Below, in pieces: positions 38,401 to 48,920 of a stretch of DNA of 64,000 nucleotides (the first letter of the stretch is position 1; every line of letters begins with the position of its first letter). The notes below the pieces were generated by a model. It worked only from the letters and a program-made list of their open reading frames with translations. It made no database searches and was not told the origin of the DNA. This stretch comes from Psettodes erumei (taxonomy: Eukaryota; Chordata; Actinopteri; Pleuronectiformes; Psettodidae), in contig JAFBJZ010000411.1 of NCBI GenBank assembly GCA_016785225.1, forward strand, positions 1,726,001-1,790,000, given 5' to 3'. A program made the position numbers and the translations under genes.

Positions 38401-41400
38401 GTTGAATCAGTCTCAGGTCAGGATTCTTTTCCAATAATGCATTTTGAGTGCTGGTTGGGACTCAAACTAAAGACACAGTCGTCAGTTGTGGCCTGAATCG
38501 TACACCGTTCTTCTCTGCCTTCAGCTGTGATAAAGATGGAAGGAGGGACAGATCACGACCTCCGCATCTTGGACCTGCCAACCGAAGAGGAAGAAGACAG
38601 GGAGAAGTCGGCTTCTGTTTCAGGGGCTGCCGAGCCTCCCAAGAGGGAAGACCTCAAACCCTTGCTCAGTGACTGCAAACCCTCCGTCGAGAAAGACAAG
38701 AATGAGAAGGTATGCTGCGGTCCCTTTCGATCTTGGCAGAGCAGTAAAGGTTTCATGGGGCTGCCGTGTTGACCGTCAACTGTGCCGCAGGAGGAGGGCG
38801 ACCCTGCCAACACAGAAAGGGCCGCTGCCGCAGAGGGGAAGGATGTGAAAGAAGAGAAGGAGAAAGAAGCTGCCAAAGAGGAGATGTCCGAACCCAAGAA
38901 GGTTGGTGCCGCTTCTGTTGTTAAACTCGTTTCTCCACAGAGACAGAAATGAGCCCAATGTTCCTCATTTGCCAGCAGAGACGGAAGAGGAAGCGCAGTG
39001 GGGACAGCGACGACGAAGCCAGCGCCTCAGAGAGTGACTCTGAGTCCGACTCGGACTCCAACTCCAACTGCTCTGACAAACCCGCGAAGAAGGGTGAGGC
39101 GGAAGACAAGGATGAGGAGGAAGAGGAAGGTGAAGGTGAGGAATCGGATTCATAGGGCAGTTTCAGATTTTCATTTTCAGAGACGCTTATTATTGCGTGT
39201 GTTCCCAGTATTCATAACTCTCAGTTTTCCTCCCGTGTAATCTGTTCTCCCCCGCGTAACGGTGCAGAGGAGAAACAAAAGGAGAAGGCCGTAGAGGAGA
39301 AGAAAGAAGAGAAGAAGCCCAAAGATGACTCCCCCAGACCAAGGCCTCTCCACCGGACCTGCTCTCTGTTCATGAGGAGCATTGCTCCCACCATCTCCAA
39401 GGCTGAAATTATTGCTGTGAGTTGTGAGACAGTGGTGATGGCCCAGGAGAAGATATAAGTCAACAGGCTCATTTGTTTGTTTTTTTTTCCTCTCTCAGCT
39501 CTGTCGGCGATACCCCGGCTTTCTGCGCGTTTGCTTGTCTGACCCCCATCCGGAGCGCAGGTTGGTTACAAACCCCCACCCTCCCCCATATCCATTAAAT
39601 ATTTGTTTGATTCACTTAGTCACATTTTGCATGGAGCAAGAGACCGCTCACGATTACACAGTGGCATTTAAGCGAACCCTGTGCTGCGCAGGTTCTTCAG
39701 ACGCTGCTGGGTAACATTTGACCGCAGTGTCAACATCAAAGAGGTCTGCTGGAACCTTCAGAACATTCGAGTAAGTGTGTCCATCTCAGCTCATTATTCT
39801 CCTCTTTTTGAAGTTGTTTTTTTTTTTTGCATCAGCCTCGGATCGGCCGTCGCACCTGTTTTTTGTTTTTTGTTTTTATTACTCGTGATCTCCTAAGCTG
39901 CAGCCGAGGCCACGGAAAAGTCAGTTCCATTTTCTCCCCTTCACAGCTGCGAGACTGCGAACTGGCGCCGGGGGTGAACCGGGACCTGGCCCGCAGGGTG
40001 CGTAACGTTAATGGCATCACTCAGCACAAGCAGGTGCTCCGCAATGACATCAAGCTGGCTGCCAAGCTCATTCATGCTTTGGACGAGAAAGGAGACCTGT
40101 GGATCATCAAGTCCCAGGAAGAGGGGCAGAGCACCGAGGTACAGGGCTGCGTGTCAAGTACATTAGCGCGCGCCGTTTCTCAAATGATCTTGTTATCGCC
40201 AAATGATTCATTAGCGTGTGGTTTCCTCTCTCAAAAGTTGCCAGCGCAGAACCCCATCTTGAAGAATATCACAGATTACCTGATAGAGGAGGTGAGTGCT
40301 GAGGAGGAGGAGCTCCTGGGCTCGGGGAGCGGGATGGATCCCGAGGAAAGCGCCAAGGAAGGAAATCCTGCAGAGACAACTGTGGAGAGGGACGACAAAC
40401 TGGCCAAGGTTTGCCCTCCGCCTTTACGAATATGGAATATACACAGAACAAACACCTGTCAAATGCATCATTTCATCAGTCACTGTATAACCTGCCATTT
40501 CTATTTCATTTGTGTTCTTAATGTACTGTCATTCACATGACCGGCTGTAGCAGGCTAATTTAGTAAATAATAAAACCTTCCGTGTCAGTCCTAATAAGAT
40601 TTCCTCACCTCTTCCCAGGTTTTGGACCGTCTGATCTTGTACCTGCGTGTTGTGCATTCGATTGACTACTACAACACCTGCGAATACCCGAGTGAGGATG
40701 AAATGCCCAATCGCTGTGGCATGATCCACGTCCGTGGACCCATCCCCCCGAACCGCATCACACACGGAGAAGGTCAGTTTCCCTTCCTTGTGTTGTGTAA
40801 CATGGAGGCGTGCATTCGTATCTCATTCTTGTAATATTGTGGAATGATACAGTGATGAGTTAAATCCCGTATTAAGCTCTCAAGTAATTACAGATTTTAA
40901 TTATGATTAAACTTTTTCAAACCTGTCATTTCCCTGCTTTATGGGTGAGTTGGGTTAACTACATTTTAATGTTTCTCCATTTTGTTTTGGTCAAAAAAGT
41001 GCAACAGTGGCAGAAGATGATGGAGGAGAAGCTCAGTCCTCTGTTCAGTTTAAAAGAAGTTCTGTCTGAGGAGGAGGCGGGGAAGATGGGCCGCAAGGAT
41101 CCCGAGGAGGAGGTGGAGAAGTTTGTGTCGGCCAACACTCAGGAGCTGGGAAAGGACAAATGGCTCTGCCCACTTAGTGGCAAGAAATTCAAGGTGAGCC
41201 CTTGTCAAGTGAAGAAATCAGAACTTTGTCCTGCGCTTCCAGAGGACATGCGCATAACCCCTGTCAGTGTTTTGTCGCTCGATTCTTACTGCGCATTTCC
41301 AACTTAATTTCCAGGGCCCAGAATTTGTACGTAAGCACATCCTGAACAAACACGGGGACAAAATTGAAGAAGTGAAGAAGGAAGTGGTGTTCTTCAACAA

Positions 41401-42157
41401 TTTCCTGATGGACGCCAAGAGACCGTCGCTGCCAGAGATGAAGCTTCCTCCTCTTCCAGCCCCAGGTCGCCACAGCATTTCTGTCTAGTCACGATAATGT
41501 ATTGTGCGTCTTTAACAAAGGCCGACTGAATTACCAAACTGTGCGCTGTGTCATATTTCCTCCACAACAATTTGAACTTTTGTCTTTTGTTTTCTTTTTT
41601 GTCCTGCAGCTTTGCTTTCTCCCAGCATGCCATTTCCTCCTCAAGGTCTTCAGGGTCCAATGGGCTTCGCACAGCCCCGTCCACCGCTGATGGGCTATGG
41701 CGGTAGGTTCTCTGCACTTTTTTTTATGTTGTTGTTGCCAGGGGAGTTTTGTGTGTGTGTGTTTGTCAGTGGGATCACTGCTTTTGTGTTGACTGACTCC
41801 TCTGTCTCAACAGGTGGACCTCCTTACCCCCCCAACCAATATGGAGGAGGCAGAGGCAACTACGACAACTTCCGCGGACAAGGTGGCTACCTGGGGAAGC
41901 CACGCAACATTAGGTGAGACCACTGTACGTGCGAGCTTTATTTTTGCTATGACCTGTCTCTTATTTTCTGCTGTAGGAGAATTTTGAACCTCCATTTTTA
42001 TTTATTTTATTTTTTTACGATCGTTTCTATTCCTCTTTCCTGGGTCTCTCTTTTTCCTCCTTGCACCGTCAACCATCTCAGAATGTCACGAGGTGATCCA
42101 CGCAACATCATTGAATACCGTGACCTGGACGCACCAGATGATATGGACTTCTTTTAG
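35456..42157 (+). CDS. srrt: Serrate RNA effector molecule homolog (ARS2/SRRT), complete
   Basis: Nuclear adaptor that binds the cap-binding complex and routes capped RNAs to microRNA processing, 3'-end maturation, export or decay. Nineteen coding exons join in frame to 876 residues, the length I recall for human SRRT. In order: an Arg-rich charged N-terminus (about 1-82); a Gly-rich patch (about 100-112); the Ars2 N-terminal domain (about 133-260, [38 protein letters not shown]); an acidic Ser/Glu/Lys-rich region (about 290-420); an RRM-like fold (about 433-512, [17 protein letters not shown]); a helical region with [18 protein letters not shown]; an atypical zinc finger (C729, H745, H750 in [17 protein letters not shown]); a Pro/Gly-rich tail; and [12 protein letters not shown] at the stop, the conserved C-terminus that contacts the cap-binding complex. 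No frameshift or premature stop is seen. The gene converges with mogat3. Confidence 0.97.
36612..38190 (+). other. srrt: srrt long intron (the only intron over 1 kb in the coding part)
   Basis: A 1.58-kb intron splitting the Trp codon of DEEWF in the Ars2 N-terminal domain (TG|G). It contains a long imperfect hairpin at 36799-36942 and a CpG-rich segment around 37370-37530. It also has a plausible acceptor (TATTTCGCAG, ending 37306) and donor (AAAAG|GTAACT, after 37701) that could bound a premature-stop exon. The final acceptor at 38190 (GGACACAG) is preceded by an interrupted C-rich tract. Confidence 0.7.
36799..36942 (+). repeat. Long intronic inverted repeat (hairpin)
   Basis: The left arm at 36799-36822 (TGGGCCTGGTCCT, then CAGG, then ATGGGTG) pairs with the right arm at 36919-36942. 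Thirteen and seven base pairs flank a 4-nt internal mismatch, with a loop of about 96 nt. It lies near the 5' end of the long srrt intron. Confidence 0.85.
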
Positions 42158-42307
42158 CACGTGCGCTCGGTCCTTTCACTCTCCAGTCTCTCCCAGTGTT
42201 GTGCTCTGCCCGCTTTTTTCTAGCAATAAGATCATTTCTTTTCTTAAATGTTGCTTTTTGTGATTCCTGTGCAACTCGAGCAAACTGCTGCTGTAAACGG
42301 GCTCCTC

Positions 42308-42313
42308 AATAAA
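42308..42313 (+). terminator. srrt: srrt polyadenylation signal
   Basis: A canonical AATAAA (within CTCAATAAAGTTGTG) about 150 nt after the srrt stop codon, with GT-rich sequence just downstream (GTTGTGATG). It implies a short 3' UTR ending near 42330. Confidence 0.8.
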
Positions 42314-42339
42314 GTTGTGATGTAACTACTTTTATACGG

Positions 42340-42900
42340 ATTAAATTATTTATAAAGTAAAATCAAAATGTGTCTGACTTTAGGCAGAACAGAGCAACGA
42401 GATGATGCAGAAAGGCAGCCAGTCAGACTTAAAAGGAGAAGATGCCGATGAAGAAATTCACGGGGAAAATCGTCCTCATATCCTTCTGTGGACAGTTACG
42501 TTTTGTACCCACATAGAAAACGCATTCATTTAGATTTCAGGAAACTGCTGTGATGTTGGGTGTGTGTCCTTATCTGAAGAAGCTAATTTTAAATGTGGCA
42601 TGTGTTTTGCCATGTTGAGCAGTTGTGGGAAACCCCTTGTGGCCAAACTATTGAATTACTATAAAACTGCAGAAGACGTCGCAGTGGTGCGAGAAATATT
42701 TTGATCTGCTGACTGAAATAATTCCAACCCATGTATCTTTATCTGTAAACTACATGAACTTATCAAATGTCAAAGTTGTAAAGAATAACAGGTTAAAAAA
42801 ATACAGTCTCATTCCTCACACCTCATTTACACTTTTTTTCAAAATCAGTTTAACTTCTATACTACAAACTATGAGTAAAAGAGAAACGTTGGAAACGAAG
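42340..42900. other. Intergenic gap between convergent srrt and mogat3
   Basis: About 0.55 kb of AT-rich sequence lies between the two polyadenylation signals. No gene, repeat or structured element is evident. Longer 3' UTR forms of the two genes would overlap here. Confidence 0.6.
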
Positions 42901-42906
42901 CAGTGG

Positions 42907-42912
42907 TTTATT
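42907..42912 (-). terminator. mogat3: mogat3 polyadenylation signal
   Basis: TTTATT on the plus strand is AATAAA on the minus strand, about 120 nt past the mogat3 stop. A second copy (GAGTTTATTTCC) lies a few bases upstream in the transcript. Either could be used. Confidence 0.65.
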
Positions 42913-43028
42913 ATTTTGAGTTTATTTCCAACGCCAGAATCACATCATCGTCACATCATCTTCGTTATTATTTAAGGCAAGTATTCATGTAAAACATTTT
43001 CAAATACAGTCAGAACTTGGTGAAATGC

Positions 43029-45686
43029 CTAAATGATGCGAAGCTCGTGGCTTTTGCTGAGTCCACAGCTGACCTTATGTGCATGGAACAACTTGGACAG
43101 GGCCTCCATGTAAAGTCCGTGATAGTGGTCGACCTCCTCCTCGGTGGGCATGATCCGTTTGGGGACAGAGATGGGACTTCCCACTGGAAGAAGCAGAGTT
43201 TTTGAGTTTAACTGACTCGGCACAGCAATCTGGGCCGTGTCTAACCTGCACAGTCATGAAATACTCACCGACAGTGGTAACCGGAGTCCTGTAAGGCAGG
43301 ACTGCGACGTGCTCGCCGACAAACAGACACGGGGCAAAGCCCATAATTCTTTTAAACAGGTCCTGTAACCTGCGACTGAGACTCCCCTCTGAGAAAATCA
43401 ACTGCCTATAGAGTTCATTCTCCCCGAATGAGTAAACAGGAACCAGATCAGCCCTGTGAGAGATCATCAAAGATTAAAGAGCCTGTGGTGCTCTTTCAGT
43501 GGGAGCACAATGACGCCCGCTGACATGACCGTCGTCCCTTGTGTGTTTTCAATTTTTTCTCACCCATACTCAAGGGCCATCCTGACGAATCCCTTTCTCT
43601 GCTTCACAACCACTGTGTTAACTCCAGGAGAGGACGCCAGAGACTCAGCAGCGCCCCCTATCACAATCACCACAGCATTTCCCTTGCCACTTTTTGAAAG
43701 GAGGTGGACCAGGCTCGGCTTGCTAACTGGACAAAGGCCTGATGAGACAAAGTAAGACCACAGCTGCGGTTTACTTCAGTTGGAGACTGTGGTTGTGTTC
43801 AAAGGCAAGAAAAAATCAGGAAGACGTAGTATGTGGTCCAGCTGGAAAAGCAAAACCACATTTGGTGGCACCATGAAAGTGCCAGCTCTTCTGGGACTCA
43901 ATCAGCAAGAAAGTTTTCTCCGCCCTTTTATGTCTGGCACATAAATTTGAATATTACATTTAATAACTCCACTGGCACCAATATACTCATGGCCCAGTGC
44001 CACAGTAGGCCTTTAAACCGGTGTGACCTCATGCAAACTGCTGATCAGGGTAAGAGACGGAATAGGTCTGCCCTTTTGTTAAACTCGGTATAAATACCTG
44101 CACTCATTACGTACTCCCTGAAGAATGGTATCCTGAAGAGTCCGGCCAGTATTGCCAGGGAGGCTCGCACCCCAGGAAATGCCTCAGCGAAGCCACAGCT
44201 CTCTGTGCCGAAGCAGGCTAAGGCTCCAAAGCACATGATGCCGTGTGGATGGCAGCCGAAGATGTAGTTTTTGTTTGGGTTCAACTCGGCTGTCTTGACC
44301 AACTGAGCAAGAGAATGGACACCGGAGGTTTAACAGAGCCAGTCTCCGTAAAAAAAAAAAAAAAAACAAAAAAAAACAGATTCACTGTGTACTCTTTGAT
44401 TAATAAGAGATCAAAAGCAACAGATGCTTTTTTTATGCTAAATAGGTGGAAGACTCGTGCTGTGCTGCTGCGCGTGCTGATTGAAGGCATCCAGGATATA
44501 CTTATTCTGTGTGAATTACACAGACAGTTGGGTGTTGGGTTTTTTCTGAGAATTTGCTGTACGTGTCTGTAAATCACACATCTCTACTTGAGGATGTGCG
44601 TATGGACCATCTGTAATTTTAAGATTAAAGCTGCTTCTGTCTACAAATATTTACGCTTTGAGCCCGCCACACCGACTCACTGTCACATCAGAGGTTTGTT
44701 CAAACAGGTGCAGGAGAACTTACTTTTATGGGGAAAAAGTCTCTGAAGTGTTCCCATACCCTCCACTTCCTCACTGCTAATCCTCTCCTGCCCCCTGTAC
44801 AGACATTACAAAGCTTATAGACTCTTGAATGTGTCCCGGTTTAACACCACACCCTGCAGTAACTGTATAGATTATCTGTGATAGGATTATATAGTAAGTG
44901 CAAAAACTCAGCACAAGCTGTGTCCCAGTTCCACAGCTTTTAATTCTGGGCAGGTTTTGTGTATGTAGCGTGTTGACACTGGAAAAGGGACAGATACCGT
45001 ATAATAAAGTATAAAAAGTTGTCAACAAGCAGCTCCAGGATCACCTCATTAAAAACATTTGCCCTTATCTTAAAGTTTATGGGGCAGCACCAACATCCAC
45101 AATCTTTATAAATGTTTTTCAGCTCTGAGTAACTTCCTGTGTGCAATGCATCATGGGAAAATAGACCATTGACAGCCTACATAAACTCTCTTGGTGGAGT
45201 AAATTTTATTTTGTCACCATCTTCAGTGTGAACAGTTATATTATGTGCGTAGCAGGGAACTGGGACACAGCTATTGTATGGTATTCAACCATTTTCATGA
45301 ATACTTGAACAATGTCATGTCCTTTACCTCTTTCAGGAGTCTGCCAGTCCATCACCAGCCACATGAAGTACAGAGCGGAGAGTGGCCACCACGAGGTAAA
45401 CATAAGACACACGATCAAGATATAACAAGCCACCCCTGATGTTTCGATACGTCCATATGTTGGGGGGGTACAAGAGATGTCTTAAATGAGCTCAGACACA
45501 ATTGTGAATACAGTGCTACTTGACAGATTGGGTGAAAAAACTTGTGAGCCAGTGTAGTGTCATGTTATACAAGGTCATTACGGGTAAGTGTGGTAGGCTC
45601 TTACCCAGGAAGAGAAAGCTGAGTACAAATTGCAGAACACTTATTGCCTCTAAGAACTCCTTCCACTGAGTTTTTTCTTTAGTCAT
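43029..45686 (-). CDS. mogat3: 2-acylglycerol O-acyltransferase (MOGAT3-like, DGAT2 family), complete
   Basis: Endoplasmic-reticulum membrane enzyme of the DGAT2 family, which transfers an acyl group from acyl-CoA to mono- or diacylglycerol in triglyceride synthesis. Coding exons are 45686-45605, 45435-45328, 44794-44724, 44302-44098, 43738-43564, 43453-43269 and 43183-43029; they join in phase to 326 residues. Hydrophobic segments lie at about 15-55 (VLQFVLSFLFL, ALYFMWLV). The family active-site motif HPHG is at 105-108, preceded by FFPIKLVKTAEL. MSAGLCPVSK, VIVIGGAAESL, QRKGFVRMAL and LVPVYSFGENELY follow. The tail (TEEEVDHYHGLYMEAL, HKVSCG) is closest to human MOGAT3, hence the name; DGAT2 and MOGAT2 fit less well. 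The ATG has G at -3. Oddity: the conserved GRGLF...WG loop is replaced by a shorter GEHVAV. The gene is tail to tail with srrt. Confidence 0.88.
43739..44097 (-). other. mogat3: mogat3 intron 4
   Basis: It separates the HPHG exon from the GLCPVSK exon. The donor G|GTATTT (after 44098) and the CTCATCAG acceptor (ending 43739) keep the Gly codon of MSAG intact. No other feature is seen. Confidence 0.8.
44303..44723 (-). other. mogat3: mogat3 intron 3
   Basis: Bounded by a GTAAGT donor after 44724 and a CTTGCTCAG acceptor before 44302. It contains an A-rich run near 44351-44377 and no coding sequence. Confidence 0.8.
44795..45327 (-). other. mogat3: mogat3 intron 2
   Basis: Bounded by a GTAAAG donor after 45328 and a CTGTACAG acceptor before 44794. 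The acceptor was chosen over two nearer AGs because it restores GGRRGLAVRKW, which matches the GGRRS.W.RN segment of this family. No other feature is seen. Confidence 0.75.
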
Positions 45687-48600
45687 CCCTGCAACCTGGA
45701 GGGCACAACATCAGTTATCAGCAGTCGATAACACTTTAAACTGTGCTTTCATTCAATAAAGGTCACTGGTAATTGGAATATATATATATTGCATATCTGT
45801 GAAAATGACAAAAGTTGCTTTATCTATTTTAATGTCATTAATGATAGATGTTTTTATGACAGAGAACAGATTGCATCAGTAATCAGCACTTCAGCTTGTG
45901 CTTTTAATCTTCCTTTAGGGAAGAAAGAGACTCAAAAATTTACAGGGTTATGCACCAGCCTGATCAACTGACTTACTTATGAACAAGCCCACAGGCAGAA
46001 CAAGACAGTAGGATTTTTAATTTGCTCACAAATAAAACTTTTTATCAGTACCATGATGCACCCTCGGCTAGAAATGGTTAAGACAACATAAGACAACTTT
46101 TATTATCATACTGCTAAACATAAAACATAGCCTTTACCTTATTAGAGTTTAATCCAAAGTCAGTTTGAATGGATGCAGATTCACTAGTTCAGGCAACCAC
46201 GACATGCAGGATGCACTTTGACCAGATCATGTAAAGCTGCTGATAACAAATCCACTCCCCCGATACTTTGACACTCTAGCAAGCAATGTCATAGATAAAC
46301 ATGACAAAGTTTTATAGTGGGATACTTTGTGTATCGAATTTTTGTAGGCCTCCCTGTTAATGAACCGACTTATTTGCCCCTTTTTTTTTTCAAAGATTAC
46401 TATATCTGTGCCAACATAATAGAAAATCTGGTTTCTTTGAGGCAAAGTGTGTGCCCGAGTTTCTCTTTTACCTCAACAGAAATATTGTTCTTGCTCCACG
46501 ATTCAGAAGTCAGATCAATTCTTTCCCTGTGTCAAGCTGCCTTTGGTGAAGCACAACACTTCCTGCAAATGTTTCACAATACAAGCCTTTTTTAAACAAA
46601 AAATGTGCAGACACTATGACCTCAAAGCCAGTGGGAGGCTTTTAATTTAAAACCAAGGGAAGAATTAAAAGTGAGCAAACAGCAGCAACAGAAAAGTAAC
46701 ATGGGAAACTAGATCAGGGAACAGGGATGCTTTGCATTTTGCACAGGTGAGTTTACAAGGCAGTTCTTATGCCCGATTTAAAAAAAATGTCATTATGATC
46801 ATTTCCAGAGTCAATCTGTCAGTGTTTGGCCATGTTTTGGATGTACAAAATCAACCAGTGAGTGATTTACAGAGCAGACACATCATCAATAGTGATGCTT
46901 TAACACTGCACCATCTCTCACAACACCAACAGTAAACCCCAGTCAGCACCACGGACAGCTCCACTGATCCCCAAATCATACAGAGAGCCAAAGACTTGCC
47001 CCCAATCCAGGTCAGCTTCAGCAGCATACTGGCCAACCACATTTTAACAAAGAAAATGCTAGCATCATTTTTTTCAAAGGTCGTGCACACTCCCTAGCGT
47101 TTTGAGTTGCAAACAGAACCAGCAGCGGGGTGACAGAGGTGTCAGTCAGTTGCCGCTCGTGCACGCCCACACAGTCCCGAGAAGAGGTCTCATCAGGCAA
47201 CTCAAGAGACAGGGACTTCAATATTTGCTCTCATTTGAGTTTTGCGACAGAGCCTCACGGGAGAGGCATTTGTTGAATGCTACTAAAATAATTGAATTTA
47301 AAATGACTTGACGATGAATGATGAAAAGTGTTCAAATGTGCACCAGCACAATCAGACATTGTGATTGTTTTCACGGGCAAAATGTTGCAGCATTTCAGCA
47401 GCAGAAATGTGAGAAAGACACTGAGAAAATACATTATTAGATGGAGGCTAGCTCACCTGCAGCTTTAATTCTAAGTAATGGCTGATCGTAATAAATCTCT
47501 TGTGTTGACAGTAAACCCGCTGTTCATGCACTATCATGCAGTTTTTTTTTATAAAGGATGAGTGTGTATGTCAGTGTGTTTACTGATGAGTTAGATTAGA
47601 GTCACGATGTATTACATGTTTCTTAGTGGCTGCTCCCACCAGCTGGGACACATGGGCCCACCAACAGATTTTGATTAAGCCAAAAGGGCCTGGCAGGTCT
47701 GCAGGCGCCAGCCGCAATTGGCTGCAGCGCCGGTGGTGTGACCAAATATGACACATTTATGCTCTGAACTGGTTCGGGCCAGTTTCAGGAGGAGTTTGAA
47801 TTGGTCACTCTTTGGGGTTCGGCATCCTCGGTATGTCTGATGGGATCACAGAGATGAACCCTCACAGACATACCTTGACCTCTGCACGTCGCCGTGCAGC
47901 TCCACCTATGGCAGCAGCAGTCCAAAGATTTCCACCACCTGTGTGATTAGAGGCCTGTGTTTCTCAAGAGGGAGAGCTCCTTATCTCTTATGTTGCTGCT
48001 TGAACTCAAAGTTTTATTTTTCTCAGCTGCCCTCCACTATAACCGATCTCCCGTGGACTTTAGGGGGCGTGTCAGCCCGACACGGGCCATGTGTTGGCTA
48101 GTTGGTCATGTGACGCCTCTGCCAAAAAAAAAGCAGAAAAACATAAAAGAAAACACCGCATTTGTCTGTTAAAGTAGGCACGTGACAAGAAAATATGAGG
48201 GCAAAACATCATTACTGAGAGGATGGCTTGATTCAACATGGTCACGTCAACTCCTTCCAATTCACATCCTTTTTTTTGGGCCAGTTAGGATATTACTCCT
48301 TCAATGAAATGGTTATCGAGATACAGTCCAAACAAAATGTCACACTAATATTCCTGTGGAGGCTTAGCCTACTTTACGTCTGCGATACTCTACGTTGGGT
48401 TTATGGAGAAGCTGATTTTATACTTAATAGTATTTTCATCCCCTATTACATCACTATAACGGTTCCATAATATTTCCATATATGACAGTTCAGCTTAGTG
48501 TTTATGTATCCTAGGGTTCCTGTAAAAATAAAAATGAAATGAAAAAAACAACAACATTTTTCTTTACTTAATCAAGGATCCATCCTGTTAATACGTCTGC

Positions 48601-48700
48601 TGCCGAATCTTCTGCTAAATATGAGATGGAAGAGGAAATTTCATTTTGGTTTACTGATTACAGCCAAAAAAGATAACAGCCTCTCGTCGCATTTGGACTC
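45687..48700. other. Region upstream of mogat3
   Basis: Three kb of mostly AT-rich DNA upstream of the mogat3 start. A CCCTCCAG just before the ATG could be an acceptor for an untranslated upstream exon. The stretch holds the REST element at 46942-46962 and a GC-rich patch at about 47690-47745. No coding exon is recognised. Confidence 0.55.
46942..46962 (+). promoter_or_regulatory. RE1/NRSE element (REST/NRSF silencer site)
   Basis: The 21-bp site contains CAGCACCACGGACAGC and matches the classical NRSE consensus at 19 of 21 positions, differing only at position 1 and position 19. Both half-sites are intact with standard spacing. REST represses neuronal genes in non-neuronal cells, so this probably serves a nearby neuronal gene, most likely the plus-strand transcription unit suspected from about 49 kb. 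Confidence 0.85.
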
Positions 48701-48781
48701 CACGCCACCTCTGATGCTTTTTTTTTTCTAAAAACAACCACCGCTCTGCTCTCAGGAAGTACTGTATGAATATTAATATGG

Positions 48782-48789
48782 ATGCAAAT
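48782..48789 (+). promoter_or_regulatory. POU octamer motif
   Basis: Perfect ATGCAAAT within TATGGATGCAAATGCACC. It is a candidate Oct/POU-factor site in the suspected promoter; chance occurrence is possible. Confidence 0.35.
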
Positions 48790-48870
48790 GCACCGTGAGG
48801 ATGCCCAGCGCTTGAACCAACACAGCGCGCCGATATCTGCGCATTTTTGTTTTGGCGTTTTTTTTTAAAT

Positions 48871-48920
48871 CTTCCTCCCTTCCTCCCTCCCTCCTCCTCC
48901 TTCTCCTCCTCCTCTTCTTC
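48871..48920 (+). repeat. Pure polypyrimidine tract
   Basis: Fifty bases of C and T only (CTTCCTCCC and CCTCCTCCTTCTCC units) ending just before AGGGC. It may be a promoter purine/pyrimidine tract or an unusually long acceptor tract. Confidence 0.85.

Larger units (their letters stand above)
35456..42157 (+). other. srrt: srrt coding exon map
   Basis: Coding exons: 35456-35574, 35802-35930, 36015-36164, 36423-36611, 38191-38360, 38525-38709, 38791-38901, 38979-39135, 39268-39416, 39499-39560, 39692-39770, 39947-40138, 40238-40408, 40619-40772, 41000-41193, 41315-41465, 41610-41702, 41814-41913 and 42082-42157. All introns have GT and AG ends and all phases agree. The fourth intron between coding exons (36612-38190) is the only long one; most others are under 250 bp. 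The exon at 38979 has a CAGCAG tandem acceptor (38976 is the alternative start) and two possible donors 6 nt apart (after 39129 or 39135). The acceptor before 40238 is AAAAG, chosen because it gives [10 protein letters not shown]. Confidence 0.88.

Noticed and set aside
39827..40540. 237-codon plus-strand open frame
   Set aside because: It is not a separate gene. It is a run-through of the srrt intron before 39947, the exon 39947-40138, the stop-free intron 40139-40237, the exon 40238-40408 and the following intron.
47690..47745. Possible second REST site in the GC-rich patch near GCGCCGGTGGTGTGACC
   Set aside because: Only one half-site partly matches; key positions of the other half differ.
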